64,000 nt of DNA from Alkalihalobacillus pseudalcaliphilus (GTDB lineage Bacteria; Bacillota; Bacilli; Bacillales; Bacillaceae_D), in assembly GCF_028610675.1 (NCBI RefSeq), contig NZ_JAQQWS010000004.1, forward strand, positions 1 to 64,000. The letters run 5' to 3'. The notes below the pieces were generated by a model, which did no database searches, had not been told where the DNA came from, and saw only the letters and a list, made by a program, of their open reading frames with translations. The translations under genes and the position numbers were made by a program. This document shows positions 17,426-26,374 of the stretch, piece by piece (position 1 is the first letter of the stretch; each line of letters begins with the position of its first letter).

Positions 17426-17816
17426 TGTGTATAAGTTACTTGGGTGATGTGCGAACATCGTACATTGCTACTGATACTCATACGACAAATGTGGCAGAGT
17501 TATATAAATAAGATTAATGACAACAACTCACCAAATATGATGCATCCAAGTTGTAGATAATCGTGATTCATGACAATTATAAGTGTTGTTTTGCGGTTAC
17601 CAGACACTCCCTCTTATGTTTAAGCACATATGCCACATACTAAAAACTAAATTCTTTAAACAACCGTTTAAAAACGAATAAGAATGTATATGTCATTTTG
17701 AATTAAACTGTCTAGCCTTGTTCCATTTGATTTCTTTACATCTGAGAATGGTTTTGCGGCTAGTAGGCAATAAGTTCGTTCGTACGGCATTTAAGTATAA
17801 AATGGAGGAATTGACA
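17423..17816. other. argH to small-gene gap: degenerate repeat end and a leader hairpin
   Basis: Right after the terminator T-run, GTATAAGTTACTTGGG matches the reversed end of the dispersed repeat, and CTGATACTCATACG near 17459 matches another repeat block. No gene is seen. At 17712-17763 a nested hairpin (CTAGCC/GGCTAG outside, CCATT/AATGG inside) lies about 50 bases before the next gene and may be its leader. Confidence 0.45.
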
Positions 17817-17963
17817 ATGAAAGAACACAAAACAACTCATTTTACTTATGTAGAAGAAGGAGAAAAAGAGGTTCATGAGCAGGTGATGGATATTTACCGT
17901 CAATGTGAAGGTGAACAAATGCCAAGTAAATCAGAATCTGGGGATGAGAATTCATTTCTATAA
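17817..17963 (+). CDS. Small acidic hypothetical protein (48 aa)
   Basis: I do not recognise a family. The product is short, charged and acidic with no membrane segment, beginning MKEHKTTHFTYVEEGEKEV. A longer frame starts at 17718, but GGAGG eight bases before 17817 and the coding character of the last 48 codons support the short form. A nested hairpin in the leader precedes it. It may be a small sporulation or stress protein, which is speculation. Confidence 0.6.
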   Translation: MKEHKTTHFTYVEEGEKEVHEQVMDIYRQCEGEQMPSKSESGDENSFL

Positions 17964-18069
17964 GTAAAGACGCAGAAGCCTTCTAAACATTAGCCATATA
18001 TTTTTACAATTCCCAAAGTAAATAGTATGCTCATAATAAAGACAATAAATGGTTTGGGAGGCTCAATTT

Positions 18070-18837
18070 ATGCGGCGTCATGCTTTTATTACAGCAGGAA
18101 CAAAAGGACTTGGATTTCAAGTTTCTCGTGCTCTCTTATATAGAGGCTATTCTTTAACAATTACATATCATAAAGATATGGAAGCTGTTGAAAAGTTTAA
18201 GCAAGGTTGGCCAAATGATTTAGAGAGAATTCAATTTGTTCAAGCGGATGTCACGAAAAAACAAGATTTACACAATGCCATCAAAGAAGCATATGATCAG
18301 TTTGGAAGAATTGATATTCTAATCAATAATGCCGGACCATATATTTTTGAGCGGAAAAAGCTTGTTGATTACGAGGAAGAAGAATGGTATAGCATGATGG
18401 AAGGTAATTTAAGTGCTGTTTTTCACCTACTTCGTTCTGTAATTCCTATCATGAGAGAGCAAAAATTTGGTCGTATTGTTACGTATGGTTTTCAAGAGGC
18501 TAATTATGCACCAGGTTGGAAATATCGTTCTGCTTATGCAGCTGCAAAAGTAGGTGTGGTCTCATTAATGAAAACCGTCTCGATTGAGGAAGCTGAAAAT
18601 GGCATTACCATCAACATGGTGAACCCAGGGAATATATTAGGCGAAATGAAAGAAGCCTCCATTGAACAAGCAAGAGAAAAACAAATGGAAGGTAATACCC
18701 CGATAGGACGTTCAGCGACAGGAGAAGATATCGCAAGAACCATATTATTTCTATGTGAAGACAATTCGGATATGATTACCGGTAGCGTTGTGGATGTAAC
18801 GGGTGCAGTTGATGTTATTAATCGTGAACGTAAATGA
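18070..18837 (+). CDS. ytkK: SDR family oxidoreductase, YtkK-like
   Basis: This is a short-chain dehydrogenase/reductase using NAD(P)H; its substrate is unknown. The nucleotide-binding motif is slightly variant (TAGTKGLGFQV, about 8-18). INNAGP (about 89-94), a Tyr-x3-Lys catalytic pair (YAAAKVG, about 156-162) and the C-terminal TGSVVDVTGAVD (about 238-249) are present, as in FabG-like members. The start at 18070 follows GGGAGG by nine bases and drops seven residues of a longer frame. In B. subtilis the homologue is also close to ald. Confidence 0.85.
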   Translation: MRRHAFITAGTKGLGFQVSRALLYRGYSLTITYHKDMEAVEKFKQGWPNDLERIQFVQADVTKKQDLHNAIKEAYDQFGRIDILINNAGPYIFERKKLVDYEEEEWYSMMEGNLSAVFHLLRSVIPIMREQKFGRIVTYGFQEANYAPGWKYRSAYAAAKVGVVSLMKTVSIEEAENGITINMVNPGNILGEMKEASIEQAREKQMEGNTPIGRSATGEDIARTILFLCEDNSDMITGSVVDVTGAVDVINRERK

Positions 18838-18884
18838 ATAGTTTAGAGATCTTTGTGTCACTTTAATCATTAGAGGTGGTACGA

Positions 18885-19316
18885 ATGATTCAAGGACTAG
18901 TATTTCATCTTATTGTCACCATGACCTTATGTGGCGTATGTATTCATCCAGGGACCACGCTTGCAGCGACTCAACCATCGAAACCGACGAAAGTAGAAAT
19001 TGAAATTAAAGCTGATGGTCAACATAAAGAATGGATATATGAGAACCCAATGAGGTATGTATTTGTTCATCGAACAGATCGAACGGAAGGCAAGAAGGCG
19101 AAAAAAGAAGTAGATGCTATGGTTCGATTTCTTCACCTTCATGAAAAGGCAAAGATGGAAGAAATGATTCCTTTATTAAGTAAAAAATATGCTCATTTAG
19201 AAAAGGTATCCATTCGTCTTATTTCTGAGAAGAATCAATTATATACGTGGACATGGGATTCTCAATTGAAAAAGGAGCTGAACAAAAATGAAAATCGGTA
19301 TACCGAAGGAAATTAA
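18885..19316 (+). CDS. Secreted or lipid-anchored hypothetical protein
   Basis: An N-terminal signal peptide is visible (hydrophobic core about residues 5-25, with a likely Ala-x-Ala cleavage near TLAAT). The mature part is small, basic and predicted soluble. I do not recognise the family. AGGTGG precedes the ATG. The 3' end overlaps the ald start by 29 bases in another frame, and the AAGGAG of ald lies inside this gene, which suggests translational coupling with alanine dehydrogenase. Confidence 0.65.
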   Translation: MIQGLVFHLIVTMTLCGVCIHPGTTLAATQPSKPTKVEIEIKADGQHKEWIYENPMRYVFVHRTDRTEGKKAKKEVDAMVRFLHLHEKAKMEEMIPLLSKKYAHLEKVSIRLISEKNQLYTWTWDSQLKKELNKNENRYTEGN

Positions 19317-20403
19317 AAATAATGAAAACCGAGTGGCTATGACTCCAGCAGGTGTTTTTGCCTTAAAACAAGCCGGCCATGAAGTATATGTAGAAAGGAC
19401 AGCTGGGGAAGGTAGCGGTTTTTTGGATGCCGAATATGCTCAAGCGGGTGCGACCATCGTTCATACAGCTAAAGAAGCGTGGTCTTTTGAAATGGTCATG
19501 AAAGTAAAAGAGCCGATTGCTGAGGAATACCCATATTTTCGTGAGGGGTTAATTTTGTTTACGTATTTGCATTTAGCACCAGAGGTTGAGTTAACCAAAG
19601 CCCTTGTTGAAAAGAAAGTAATTGGTATTGCATATGAAACGGTTCAATTGCCTAATGGCAGTCTGCCGCTCTTAACACCAATGAGTGAAGTTGCAGGACG
19701 TATGGCTTCACAGATTGGGGCACAATTTTTAGAAAAATCTAAAGGTGGTAAAGGTGTTTTATTATCTGGAATACCTGGAGTTGAGCGTGCAAAGGTGACG
19801 GTTGTTGGTGGCGGGGTAGTTGGTACAAATGCAGCAAAGATTGCGATGGGATTAGGTGCAGATGTTACTTTGTTAGATCTTAATCCAGAGAGGTTACGAC
19901 AGCTTGATGATTTATTTGGCAATCAATTGCACACGCTTATGTCAAATCCTTTTAATATTGACGAAGCGATCCGACGTTCTGATTTAGTGATTGGGGCCGT
20001 ATTAATTCCAGGTGCTAAAGCTCCACGGTTAGTAAAAGAAGAAACAGTTAGAAATATGGAGCCGGGTTCAGTAATAGTTGATGTCGCCATTGACCAAGGT
20101 GGTATTTTTGAAACGGTTGATCGCGTAACAACTCATGATAACCCAACTTATGAAAAGCATGGAGTCGTTCATTATGCAGTTGCAAATATGCCAGGTGCTG
20201 TTCCTAGAACCTCTACAATGGGCTTAACGAATGTTACAATTCCATACGCTTTGCAACTCGCAAATAAAGGGTACCAAAAAGCTTGCTTGGACAATCCAGC
20301 GTTGCTTAAAGGTGTTAATACGCTTAATGGATATGTGACTTACGAAGCCGTCGCAGAAGCTCAAAACCTCGAATATAAAGATGCAAAAACGTTATTAAGT
20401 TAA
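19288..20403 (+). CDS. ald: Alanine dehydrogenase
   Basis: It converts alanine to pyruvate and ammonia with NAD, and in Bacillus is needed for growth on alanine and for normal sporulation. The 371 residues begin MKIGIPKEIKNNENRVAMTP, matching the family signature with the substrate-binding Arg and Lys. The Rossmann loop VVGGGVVGTNAA (about 172-183) and the DVAIDQGG signature (about 268-275) are intact. The start lies within the preceding gene's end, after AAGGAG. A bidirectional terminator separates it from the opposite peptidase gene. Confidence 0.97.
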   Translation: MKIGIPKEIKNNENRVAMTPAGVFALKQAGHEVYVERTAGEGSGFLDAEYAQAGATIVHTAKEAWSFEMVMKVKEPIAEEYPYFREGLILFTYLHLAPEVELTKALVEKKVIGIAYETVQLPNGSLPLLTPMSEVAGRMASQIGAQFLEKSKGGKGVLLSGIPGVERAKVTVVGGGVVGTNAAKIAMGLGADVTLLDLNPERLRQLDDLFGNQLHTLMSNPFNIDEAIRRSDLVIGAVLIPGAKAPRLVKEETVRNMEPGSVIVDVAIDQGGIFETVDRVTTHDNPTYEKHGVVHYAVANMPGAVPRTSTMGLTNVTIPYALQLANKGYQKACLDNPALLKGVNTLNGYVTYEAVAEAQNLEYKDAKTLLS

Positions 20404-20411
20404 AAAAGGTC

Positions 20412-20459
20412 AAAAAGCTATTCCACCGATGAGTATGTCACGGTGAGATAGCTTTTTTG
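20412..20459. terminator. Bidirectional terminator between ald and the M24 peptidase gene
   Basis: Stem AAAAAGCTAT..CACCG with CGGTG..ATAGCTTTTTT; T-run on the plus strand and T-rich sequence on the minus strand. Confidence 0.88.
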
Positions 20460-20461
20460 TC

Positions 20462-21565
20462 TTATTTAATTATTTGCAGTTCCTTTGGAAATTGAGTTAA
20501 GCAAGTTGGTCCAGTTTGATCAATAAACATATCATCCTCAATTCGTACACCGCCTATGTTTGGTACATAAATACCTGGCTCAATGGTATAACACATTCCC
20601 GGCTTTAGAAGCATGGAATTTGTCGCATTAAGTGATGGCCATTCGTGAACATCTGTACCAAGTCCATGTCCGATACGATGAGGAAAATAAGAGCCATAGC
20701 CCTTTTCTTCAATCGTGGTTCGTGCTGCCTGATCGATACTTCCTAGCGTATTTCCGATCTTAGATGCCTCGATGGCAGCTAATTGTGCTGATAAAACCGT
20801 TTCGTAAATCTCGTGCTGTTTTTCTGAGACAGATTGAAAGGCAACGGTTCGAGTAATATCGGAACAATAACCTTCATATACAACACCGAGATCAAAAAGA
20901 ACAAAGTCACCTGGTTGAACAGCATTTAATCCAGGCTTGCCATGTGGGTTAGCAGAATTGGCACCTGTTAATACGAGTGTATCAAAAGACATTTCTCTGA
21001 TTCCTTTTTGTTTAAGCTCATATTCAATAGTTGCAATTAGCGCTAATTCTGTAGCACCTTTTTTAATGGCTTGAACCCCGACTTCTACCCCAAAATCAGC
21101 AAGCTTGGCTGCTTCTTGTAAGATGGCTCTTTCTTCTTGTGATTTTATTAATCTTGTTTGCAATAACACTTCCTCAAAATCTATGAGTTCATTATTTTGC
21201 TCTTCTAGCTCTTGGAGCGCTAAAGCTCTTTGGTAGGTAAGAATGCTAGCTTCTATTCCAATCCGTTCAGTACCAATTTGATTTGATTTTAAGTATGTAT
21301 GAATCAATGACCATGGGTTATCGGTATCACTGTAACCTATTATTTCAGATTGCCAACCTACTTCTTTAATTAAATTTAGTTCCATGTTTGGAGCAATAAC
21401 GACGGGAGCTCCATCTGCAGGGATGATCAATGCGACGAGGCGTTCATGAGGTTCGCAACGAAATCCCGTTAAATAAAATAGATTAGACTTTCCTTGGATA
21501 AATCCAAAATCGAGGTTTTGACTTTTTAAGGCTGTTTGGATATGTTGAATGCGTGATACGTTCAT
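20462..21565 (-). CDS. M24 family Xaa-Pro dipeptidase
   Basis: This is a predicted cytosolic metallopeptidase cutting dipeptides with C-terminal proline. An N-terminal creatinase-like domain (about 1-125) precedes the pita-bread catalytic domain. The five metal ligands are visible in order: Asp in FDLGVVYEG, Asp in CSDITR, His in HRIGHGLG, Glu in TIEPGIYVP and Glu in GVRIEDD. The start at 21565 is favoured because AAAGG precedes it at a normal distance; an ATG nine bases upstream overlaps the site. The gene is not at this place in B. subtilis. PepQ or YqhT-type naming cannot be decided by eye. Confidence 0.9.
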   Translation of the reverse strand: MNVSRIQHIQTALKSQNLDFGFIQGKSNLFYLTGFRCEPHERLVALIIPADGAPVVIAPNMELNLIKEVGWQSEIIGYSDTDNPWSLIHTYLKSNQIGTERIGIEASILTYQRALALQELEEQNNELIDFEEVLLQTRLIKSQEERAILQEAAKLADFGVEVGVQAIKKGATELALIATIEYELKQKGIREMSFDTLVLTGANSANPHGKPGLNAVQPGDFVLFDLGVVYEGYCSDITRTVAFQSVSEKQHEIYETVLSAQLAAIEASKIGNTLGSIDQAARTTIEEKGYGSYFPHRIGHGLGTDVHEWPSLNATNSMLLKPGMCYTIEPGIYVPNIGGVRIEDDMFIDQTGPTCLTQFPKELQIIK

Positions 21566-21705
21566 GTAGGTCATCCTTTCTATTGTGTTCCAAAAATTCT
21601 TTATCTTTAATCTATCATGAATTAGAAATGACTTAAAGTTTAGATTCGTTTAAAATGGGAATGTAGGGGAAAATAACGATTTCTATTTTAAGGAGCTGAA
21701 ATGGT

Positions 21706-22389
21706 ATGAAAGTTAGTTATCACGGACATTCAGTTGTCTTGATTGAAACGAAGGGTAAAAAAATTATCATTGATCCTTTTATTACAGGTAATGGCAATAC
21801 AGATTTAAAAGCAGACGAAGTAGAAGTAGATGTCATCTTACTATCGCACGGGCATAATGATCATGTCGGTGATACGGTTGAATTGGCTAAGAAGCATGAT
21901 GCGTTAGTAGTAGCTCCATTTGAACTAGCGACTTACTTAGAATGGCAAGGAGTCAAAACACATCCGTTGCATATTGGTGGTGCTTATCAGTTTGATTTTG
22001 GAAAAGTAAAATTAACTCAAGCTTTCCACGGCTCGTCTTACGAGATATCTGAAACGAAAGAAATTATATATACAGGTATGCCTGCAGGAATTTTATTTTC
22101 GGCTGAAGATAAAACCATTTATCACGCAGGCGATACCGGGTTATTTAGTGACATGAAGCTAATCGGTGAAAGAAATACGATAGATATTGCCTTTTTACCA
22201 ATTGGTGATAACTTTACAATGGGGCCGGAAGATGCAGCGACAGCGGCAGACTGGGTACGTGCTAAAAAGGTTGTTCCGATGCATTACAATACATTTCCAG
22301 TCATCGAACAAGACGGACAAGCCTTTGCAGAATCACTATCAGGTGGACAGGGTCTATATTTAGAAGTCGGAGCAAGTGTTGAACTCTAA
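21706..22389 (+). CDS. ytkL: UPF0173 metal-dependent hydrolase YtkL
   Basis: This is a metallo-beta-lactamase fold hydrolase; the substrate is unknown. The zinc motif is LLSHGHNDHVGD (about residues 45-56), with later ligands in IYHAGDTGLF (about 139-148) and the final MHYNTFP (about 195-201). The 227 residues start MKVSYHGHSVVLIETKG, the exact UPF0173 pattern. AAGGAG precedes the ATG. Its place between ald and ytoI is as in B. subtilis. Confidence 0.93.
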   Translation: MKVSYHGHSVVLIETKGKKIIIDPFITGNGNTDLKADEVEVDVILLSHGHNDHVGDTVELAKKHDALVVAPFELATYLEWQGVKTHPLHIGGAYQFDFGKVKLTQAFHGSSYEISETKEIIYTGMPAGILFSAEDKTIYHAGDTGLFSDMKLIGERNTIDIAFLPIGDNFTMGPEDAATAADWVRAKKVVPMHYNTFPVIEQDGQAFAESLSGGQGLYLEVGASVEL

Positions 22390-22487
22390 ACGTTACTAAA
22401 GCGTTTCTTGAGCAATTAGATTTTTTTCTTGACTTAGGGTGTTTGATTAATTTTATTATACTTTGAATTCATTCTCGTGAATGTTAA

Positions 22488-22649
22488 AAGTATGGTATTA
22501 AGTGTTCGTTCATACCCAAGAGGACGAGTCATGCGGAGACTACGACACATATTGTCGTAAAGGGAGAGCAAGGACATTTTCGCCCTATTCAATTCAAAAA
22601 AGCTTTTCCAGAATGGTTTCATAAATATGAAGAAATCAAAAGAAAATAA
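22488..22649 (+). pseudogene. Possible gene remnant without a start codon
   Basis: A 53-codon open stretch between two stops has no ATG, GTG or TTG, yet ends with a coding-like run (GEQGHFRPIQFKKAFPEWF then HKYEEIKRK) and is followed by a good terminator. It may be the C-terminal end of a lost gene. I do not recognise the family, and chance is possible. Confidence 0.3.
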
Positions 22650-22665
22650 GGATATTCACTCTCAT

Positions 22666-22702
22666 AAATAGACCTGAGTAAAAAGCTTGGTCTATTTTTT
22701 TT
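22666..22702 (+). terminator. Terminator after the gene remnant
   Basis: Stem AAATAGACC/GGTCTATTT (22666-22674 with 22689-22697) with eight Ts. Confidence 0.88.
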
Positions 22703-22738
22703 GATCGTTCATAAGTTGGATAAAAAGGGGGAATGACG

Positions 22739-22984
22739 ATGAAACAAAGATATTTTATATCTATATTGTTAGCCTCAATCCTACTCATTTATAGCTTTGA
22801 CTATTTTTCTCTACAAGCAACAGGTCTTGAATTTTACTTTTTTTGTGCATGGATTGTTTTTGCAAGCCTTGTGATTGTTGGCAATGCTATTGGTCTGTTA
22901 TATAAGAAAAATCTAACTGTACCTACTAGGGAAGTAGCTAAAGAACATTATCGTAGTAAGAGTTTACGAGAATATGGAAGATAG
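22739..22984 (+). CDS. Small membrane protein, unknown function
   Basis: The 81-residue product has two hydrophobic segments (about 5-25 and 34-56), the second with FFCAWIVFASLVIVGNAIGLL, followed by a basic charged tail. The start at 22739 is seven bases after AGGGGG; the ATG six bases earlier is too close. I do not recognise the family. It lies directly upstream of ytoI with a gap of about 85 bases. Confidence 0.65.
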   Translation: MKQRYFISILLASILLIYSFDYFSLQATGLEFYFFCAWIVFASLVIVGNAIGLLYKKNLTVPTREVAKEHYRSKSLREYGR

Positions 22985-23068
22985 GGTTGATACACCACTC
23001 TAACAGAAGTATAATGTCATTAATACAGTTAAGTGAAGATGACGAAGAAGAAAGAGTGGTGGCTCTTT

Positions 23069-24370
23069 TTGCCAACAAAACATGAACAAATACTGACATT
23101 TATTTCAGAATTACCTGTAGGTTCGAAAATTTCCGTTCGTTTGATTGCGAAAGAGTTACAAGTTAGTGAAGGAACAGCTTATCGTGCCATTAAAGAAGCT
23201 GAAAACCGGGGACTCGTTAGTACAATTGAGCGGGTTGGAACGATTCGAATAGAAAAAAAGAAAAAAGAAAATATCGAGAAGTTGACTTATGCAGAAATTG
23301 TTAAAATCGTTGATGGACAAGTCTTAGGTGGTCGAGAGGGTTTACATAAGACATTAAATCGGTTTGTCATAGGGGCAATGAAATTAGATGCTATGATGCG
23401 TTATGTGGATGCGGGTAACTTACTAATAGTTGGTAACCGTTATAATGGTCATCAATTAGCATTAGAAGCAGGGGCAGCAGTACTCATTACAGGAGGATTT
23501 GATACAAGTGATGAGGTGATTGCTTTAGCAGATGAGCTTCAATTGCCAATTATCTCAACGAGTTATGATACGTTTACGGTTGCCGCTATGATCAATCGAG
23601 CGATCTATGATCAATTGATTAAGAAAGATATCGTTTTAGTGGATGATATACTCATTCAATTGCATGAGACATTTTATCTTTCAATTTCCGATCCCATTGA
23701 GAAATGGCGGGAATTTAATGTGAAAACGGGGCATTCTCGTTACCCGGTTATCGACGATCGAATGCGTGTTCAAGGAATGGTAACAGCTAAGGATGTCGTC
23801 GGTGTTGATAAGGATACCTTAGTTGGCAAAGTGATGACACCTCATCCAATTACCGTTGGCGAAGGGACATCAGTAGCGTCAGTTGCTCATATTATGGTGT
23901 GGGAAGGCATTGAACTACTTCCTGTCATAGATGCAGAGAAACGCTTTATCGGGATTGTAAGTAGACAGGACGTCTTAAAGGCTTTACAAATGGCACAAAG
24001 ACAACCGCATGTTGGAGAAACGATTGAGGATATCGTAACAAGTCGTTTTAGTGAAATTAAGGGCGAAGAGATTTATTCATGTGAAGTTACTCCACAAATG
24101 ACCAATCAACTTGGGACGATTTCACATGGGGTGATGACGACATTAGTGACAGAAGCGGGTCGTCGTGTTTTAAGGAAATATAAACGAGGAAACCTAGTTT
24201 TAGAAAATCTAACCTTATACTTCCTAAAGCCTGTTCAAATTGATAGTGTCATCAAAATTAAACCTAAAATTTTAGAAATCGGACGCAAGCATGGGAAAAT
24301 AGATGTTGAAATGTATGACGGTGATGACTTAGTGAGTAAAGCCTTACTCATGGCACAAATTATTGATTAA
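23069..24370 (+). CDS. ytoI: CBS/DRTGG domain regulator-like protein YtoI
   Basis: The domain order is a winged-helix HTH (about 1-60, VRLIAKELQVSEGTAYRAIK), a DRTGG domain (about 75-180), two CBS domains (about 185-305, with VMTPHPITV) and a C-terminal thioesterase-like hotdog region. This is the YtoI family, proposed to sense a nucleotide ligand; its role is unknown. The family starts MxTKHEQIL, which fits a TTG start at 23069 preceded by GAGTGGTGG seven bases away. The alternative GTG at 23033 adds twelve atypical residues. Confidence 0.87.
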   Translation: MPTKHEQILTFISELPVGSKISVRLIAKELQVSEGTAYRAIKEAENRGLVSTIERVGTIRIEKKKKENIEKLTYAEIVKIVDGQVLGGREGLHKTLNRFVIGAMKLDAMMRYVDAGNLLIVGNRYNGHQLALEAGAAVLITGGFDTSDEVIALADELQLPIISTSYDTFTVAAMINRAIYDQLIKKDIVLVDDILIQLHETFYLSISDPIEKWREFNVKTGHSRYPVIDDRMRVQGMVTAKDVVGVDKDTLVGKVMTPHPITVGEGTSVASVAHIMVWEGIELLPVIDAEKRFIGIVSRQDVLKALQMAQRQPHVGETIEDIVTSRFSEIKGEEIYSCEVTPQMTNQLGTISHGVMTTLVTEAGRRVLRKYKRGNLVLENLTLYFLKPVQIDSVIKIKPKILEIGRKHGKIDVEMYDGDDLVSKALLMAQIID

Positions 24371-24408
24371 AAGAGCTTCGATTTCATCGAACATTTTTTA
24401 TACATAAG

Positions 24409-24439
24409 ATAAGCCATGGCTATAAAAGCCACGGCTTTA
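24409..24439. terminator. Terminator between ytoI and ytpI
   Basis: A stem of about 10 bp AAGCCATGGC/GCCACGGCTT with one mismatch between convergent genes; modest T-runs on both strands. Confidence 0.65.
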
Positions 24440-24440
24440 C

Positions 24441-24740
24441 TTAATTTTGTTCAAGTTGTGGGATATAATGTAGATAGGCTTTATATCCATGGTAAGCGTT
24501 ATAGGCACCAATAATCGTGAAAATAATACCAATAAATAGTTCAAGAATACTTCTATATCCAACGATAAAGTTCAAACCAAAAGCGGCCATAAACATTCCT
24601 AAAGAAAGGCTTGCTTTCGATTGATAAATTCGATTCACTAATGGTTCCTTTGCCCGTAATTGTTTTACTTTGTTAAATAAAAAGAAAACGAAGGCAATGA
24701 CGATAATGATCATAAAAATTTTAGTTAATGAGTCAGCCAT
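24441..24740 (-). CDS. ytpI: YtpI family membrane protein
   Basis: The 99-residue protein has three hydrophobic segments (about 5-22, 43-62 and 64-85) and no visible catalytic motif. It matches the YtpI family of Bacillus in size, topology and position, on the opposite strand between ytoI and nrnA. The function is unknown. AAGGAG precedes the ATG at a slightly long distance of about eleven bases. Confidence 0.85.
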   Translation of the reverse strand: MADSLTKIFMIIIVIAFVFFLFNKVKQLRAKEPLVNRIYQSKASLSLGMFMAAFGLNFIVGYRSILELFIGIIFTIIGAYNAYHGYKAYLHYIPQLEQN

Positions 24741-24897
24741 AGAAAACGGCTCCTTCCTAATTCAAGCTTTCATAATTACACTTCATATTGTAACGGTTTC
24801 ACTAACAAAATGCTAGCATCGCCTCATGTCAATATCGTGAACCATCTTAACATAGACAATAGGCAAAGTCTGAATGAAAAGAAACGAGGAATGAAAA

Positions 24898-25839
24898 ATG
24901 TTAAATCAGATTATCGAGAAAATAGAAGTGGCAGAAACGATTATTATTCACAGGCATGTCAGGCCAGATCCGGATGCATTAGGTTCGCAAATCGGACTAA
25001 AGAAACTTTTAACCAATGTATATCCAGCTAAAAAAGTATATGCAGTAGGTGAAGTGGAGGAGTCTTTGCTATTTATTGGCGAGATGGATCAAGTTGAAGA
25101 CGAGGTTTATCAAAATGCTTTAGTGCTTATTTTAGATACCGCCAATCAAGAGCGTATCAGTGATGAACGTTACAAATTAGCCAAATCGGTCATCAAGATT
25201 GATCACCATCCAGCAGAAGACCAGTACGGGGATATTAATTGGGTCGATACGTATGCAAGTTCAACGAGTGAGATGATTGTGTCTTTAATTGAAAGCAGTG
25301 AGAAGTATGATTCCAAATTGGATTCAGAGGTTGCTTTTCCTCTTTACGCAGGGATAGTTGGAGATACGGGGCGTTTTATGTATAATAATACAACTCAAAC
25401 CACACATGAACGTGCTGGTAAACTGATTGCAGCGGGGGTAGACCAGCCAAGCTTTTATTCACAGCTCCACAAGAAATCATTGACGACATCAAGACTCGAA
25501 GGTTATGTTCTTCAACATTTTATCTTCCATGAGAATGAGGGGGTTGGAGAAATGAGAATTACAGCGGATACTTTACAATCATTTGGAGTAACTGCCAATG
25601 AATCTTCACAATTGGTTAATGTTTTTTCACAGGTTGAAGGGATGAAGGCCTGGGTGTTTTTTGTAGAGGATGAGGACAAGATTAGAGTTCGTCTACGTTC
25701 AAAGGGGCCAGTAATTAATACGTTAGCCCAAAAGTTTAATGGTGGTGGTCACCCGATGGCTTCTGGTGCAACGGTTTATAGCTTTGAAGAAGCAGATGCA
25801 TTAATCAAGCAATTAAAGGAATTATGCGGGCAAAACTAA
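24898..25839 (+). CDS. nrnA: Oligoribonuclease / pAp phosphatase NrnA
   Basis: NrnA degrades very short RNAs and dephosphorylates pAp from sulfur assimilation. It is a DHH-DHHA1 protein. Visible are the H-x-R-P-D-P-D motif (IIHRHVRPDPDALGSQ, about 16-31), ILDTAN (about 79), KIDHHPAEDQYG (about 100-111), and the C-terminal GGGHPMASGA of the DHHA1 domain (about 283-292). The 313 residues are normal. It is divergent from ytpI and convergent with ytrI, as ytqI is in B. subtilis. Confidence 0.95.
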   Translation: MLNQIIEKIEVAETIIIHRHVRPDPDALGSQIGLKKLLTNVYPAKKVYAVGEVEESLLFIGEMDQVEDEVYQNALVLILDTANQERISDERYKLAKSVIKIDHHPAEDQYGDINWVDTYASSTSEMIVSLIESSEKYDSKLDSEVAFPLYAGIVGDTGRFMYNNTTQTTHERAGKLIAAGVDQPSFYSQLHKKSLTTSRLEGYVLQHFIFHENEGVGEMRITADTLQSFGVTANESSQLVNVFSQVEGMKAWVFFVEDEDKIRVRLRSKGPVINTLAQKFNGGGHPMASGATVYSFEEADALIKQLKELCGQN

Positions 25840-25880
25840 AAAGATAAAGAGCCTACCTTTAGCTATTAGAGGTGGGCTCT
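25838..25880 (-). terminator. Terminator of ytrH-ytrI, overlapping the ytrI stop
   Basis: On the minus strand, stem AGAGCCCACCTCT/AGGTAGGCTCT is followed by TTTATCTTTTT. The left arm lies within the last codons of ytrI. Confidence 0.75.
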
Positions 25881-26374
25881 ATATGGATTTCTATCGTGAA
25901 ATGGAGCGTTGTTGAAAATGAGTCACCGATTATCCTGAAGCGGTAATTCCGTTCATTAACTACATAGGTCTTATTTTCGATCGTTCGATAAATAAGTTCT
26001 CTTGCTTGGAAGACAGATTCAATGCTATTGCCTTTGACGTCACTAATTTGGTCAAGGGCTTGATGCCGTAAATCATGAATCGTTAGTTGACTAAGTTTTA
26101 ATGCTTTATCATTAGAAAAGTTAATTTCAATTTCTTGTACGGTTAGTTTATTTTTATTGTCTTCATTCTGTTTAACCTGGTCGTTTTTCAATTGTTCTAT
26201 ATCTTCTTGTAAGTGGATAATTTCATCTTCCTGTGTTTTAATTTTGACAATCATGTGATCATATACTTTTCCGTAATGATTAAGAAAAAAAGCCCAACCA
26301 ATTAATACACCGATGGTAATTCCTGCAAAAAAGCGTTGCCAGCCAGGTCGTAAATAATATGGCGGAACCCGCAT
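25859..26374 (-). CDS. ytrI: Sporulation membrane protein YtrI
   Basis: One N-terminal membrane segment (about 15-32) is followed by a coiled-coil region (about 35-75, rich in Lys, Glu, Gln) and a mixed C-terminal domain. This is the YtrI pattern; in B. subtilis YtrH and YtrI are made under sigma-E in the mother cell and are needed for efficient sporulation. The ATG overlaps the ytrH stop (TAATG), so the two are coupled. Its stop lies within the terminator stem. Confidence 0.9.
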   Translation of the reverse strand: MRVPPYYLRPGWQRFFAGITIGVLIGWAFFLNHYGKVYDHMIVKIKTQEDEIIHLQEDIEQLKNDQVKQNEDNKNKLTVQEIEINFSNDKALKLSQLTIHDLRHQALDQISDVKGNSIESVFQARELIYRTIENKTYVVNERNYRFRIIGDSFSTTLHFTIEIHIEPTSNS

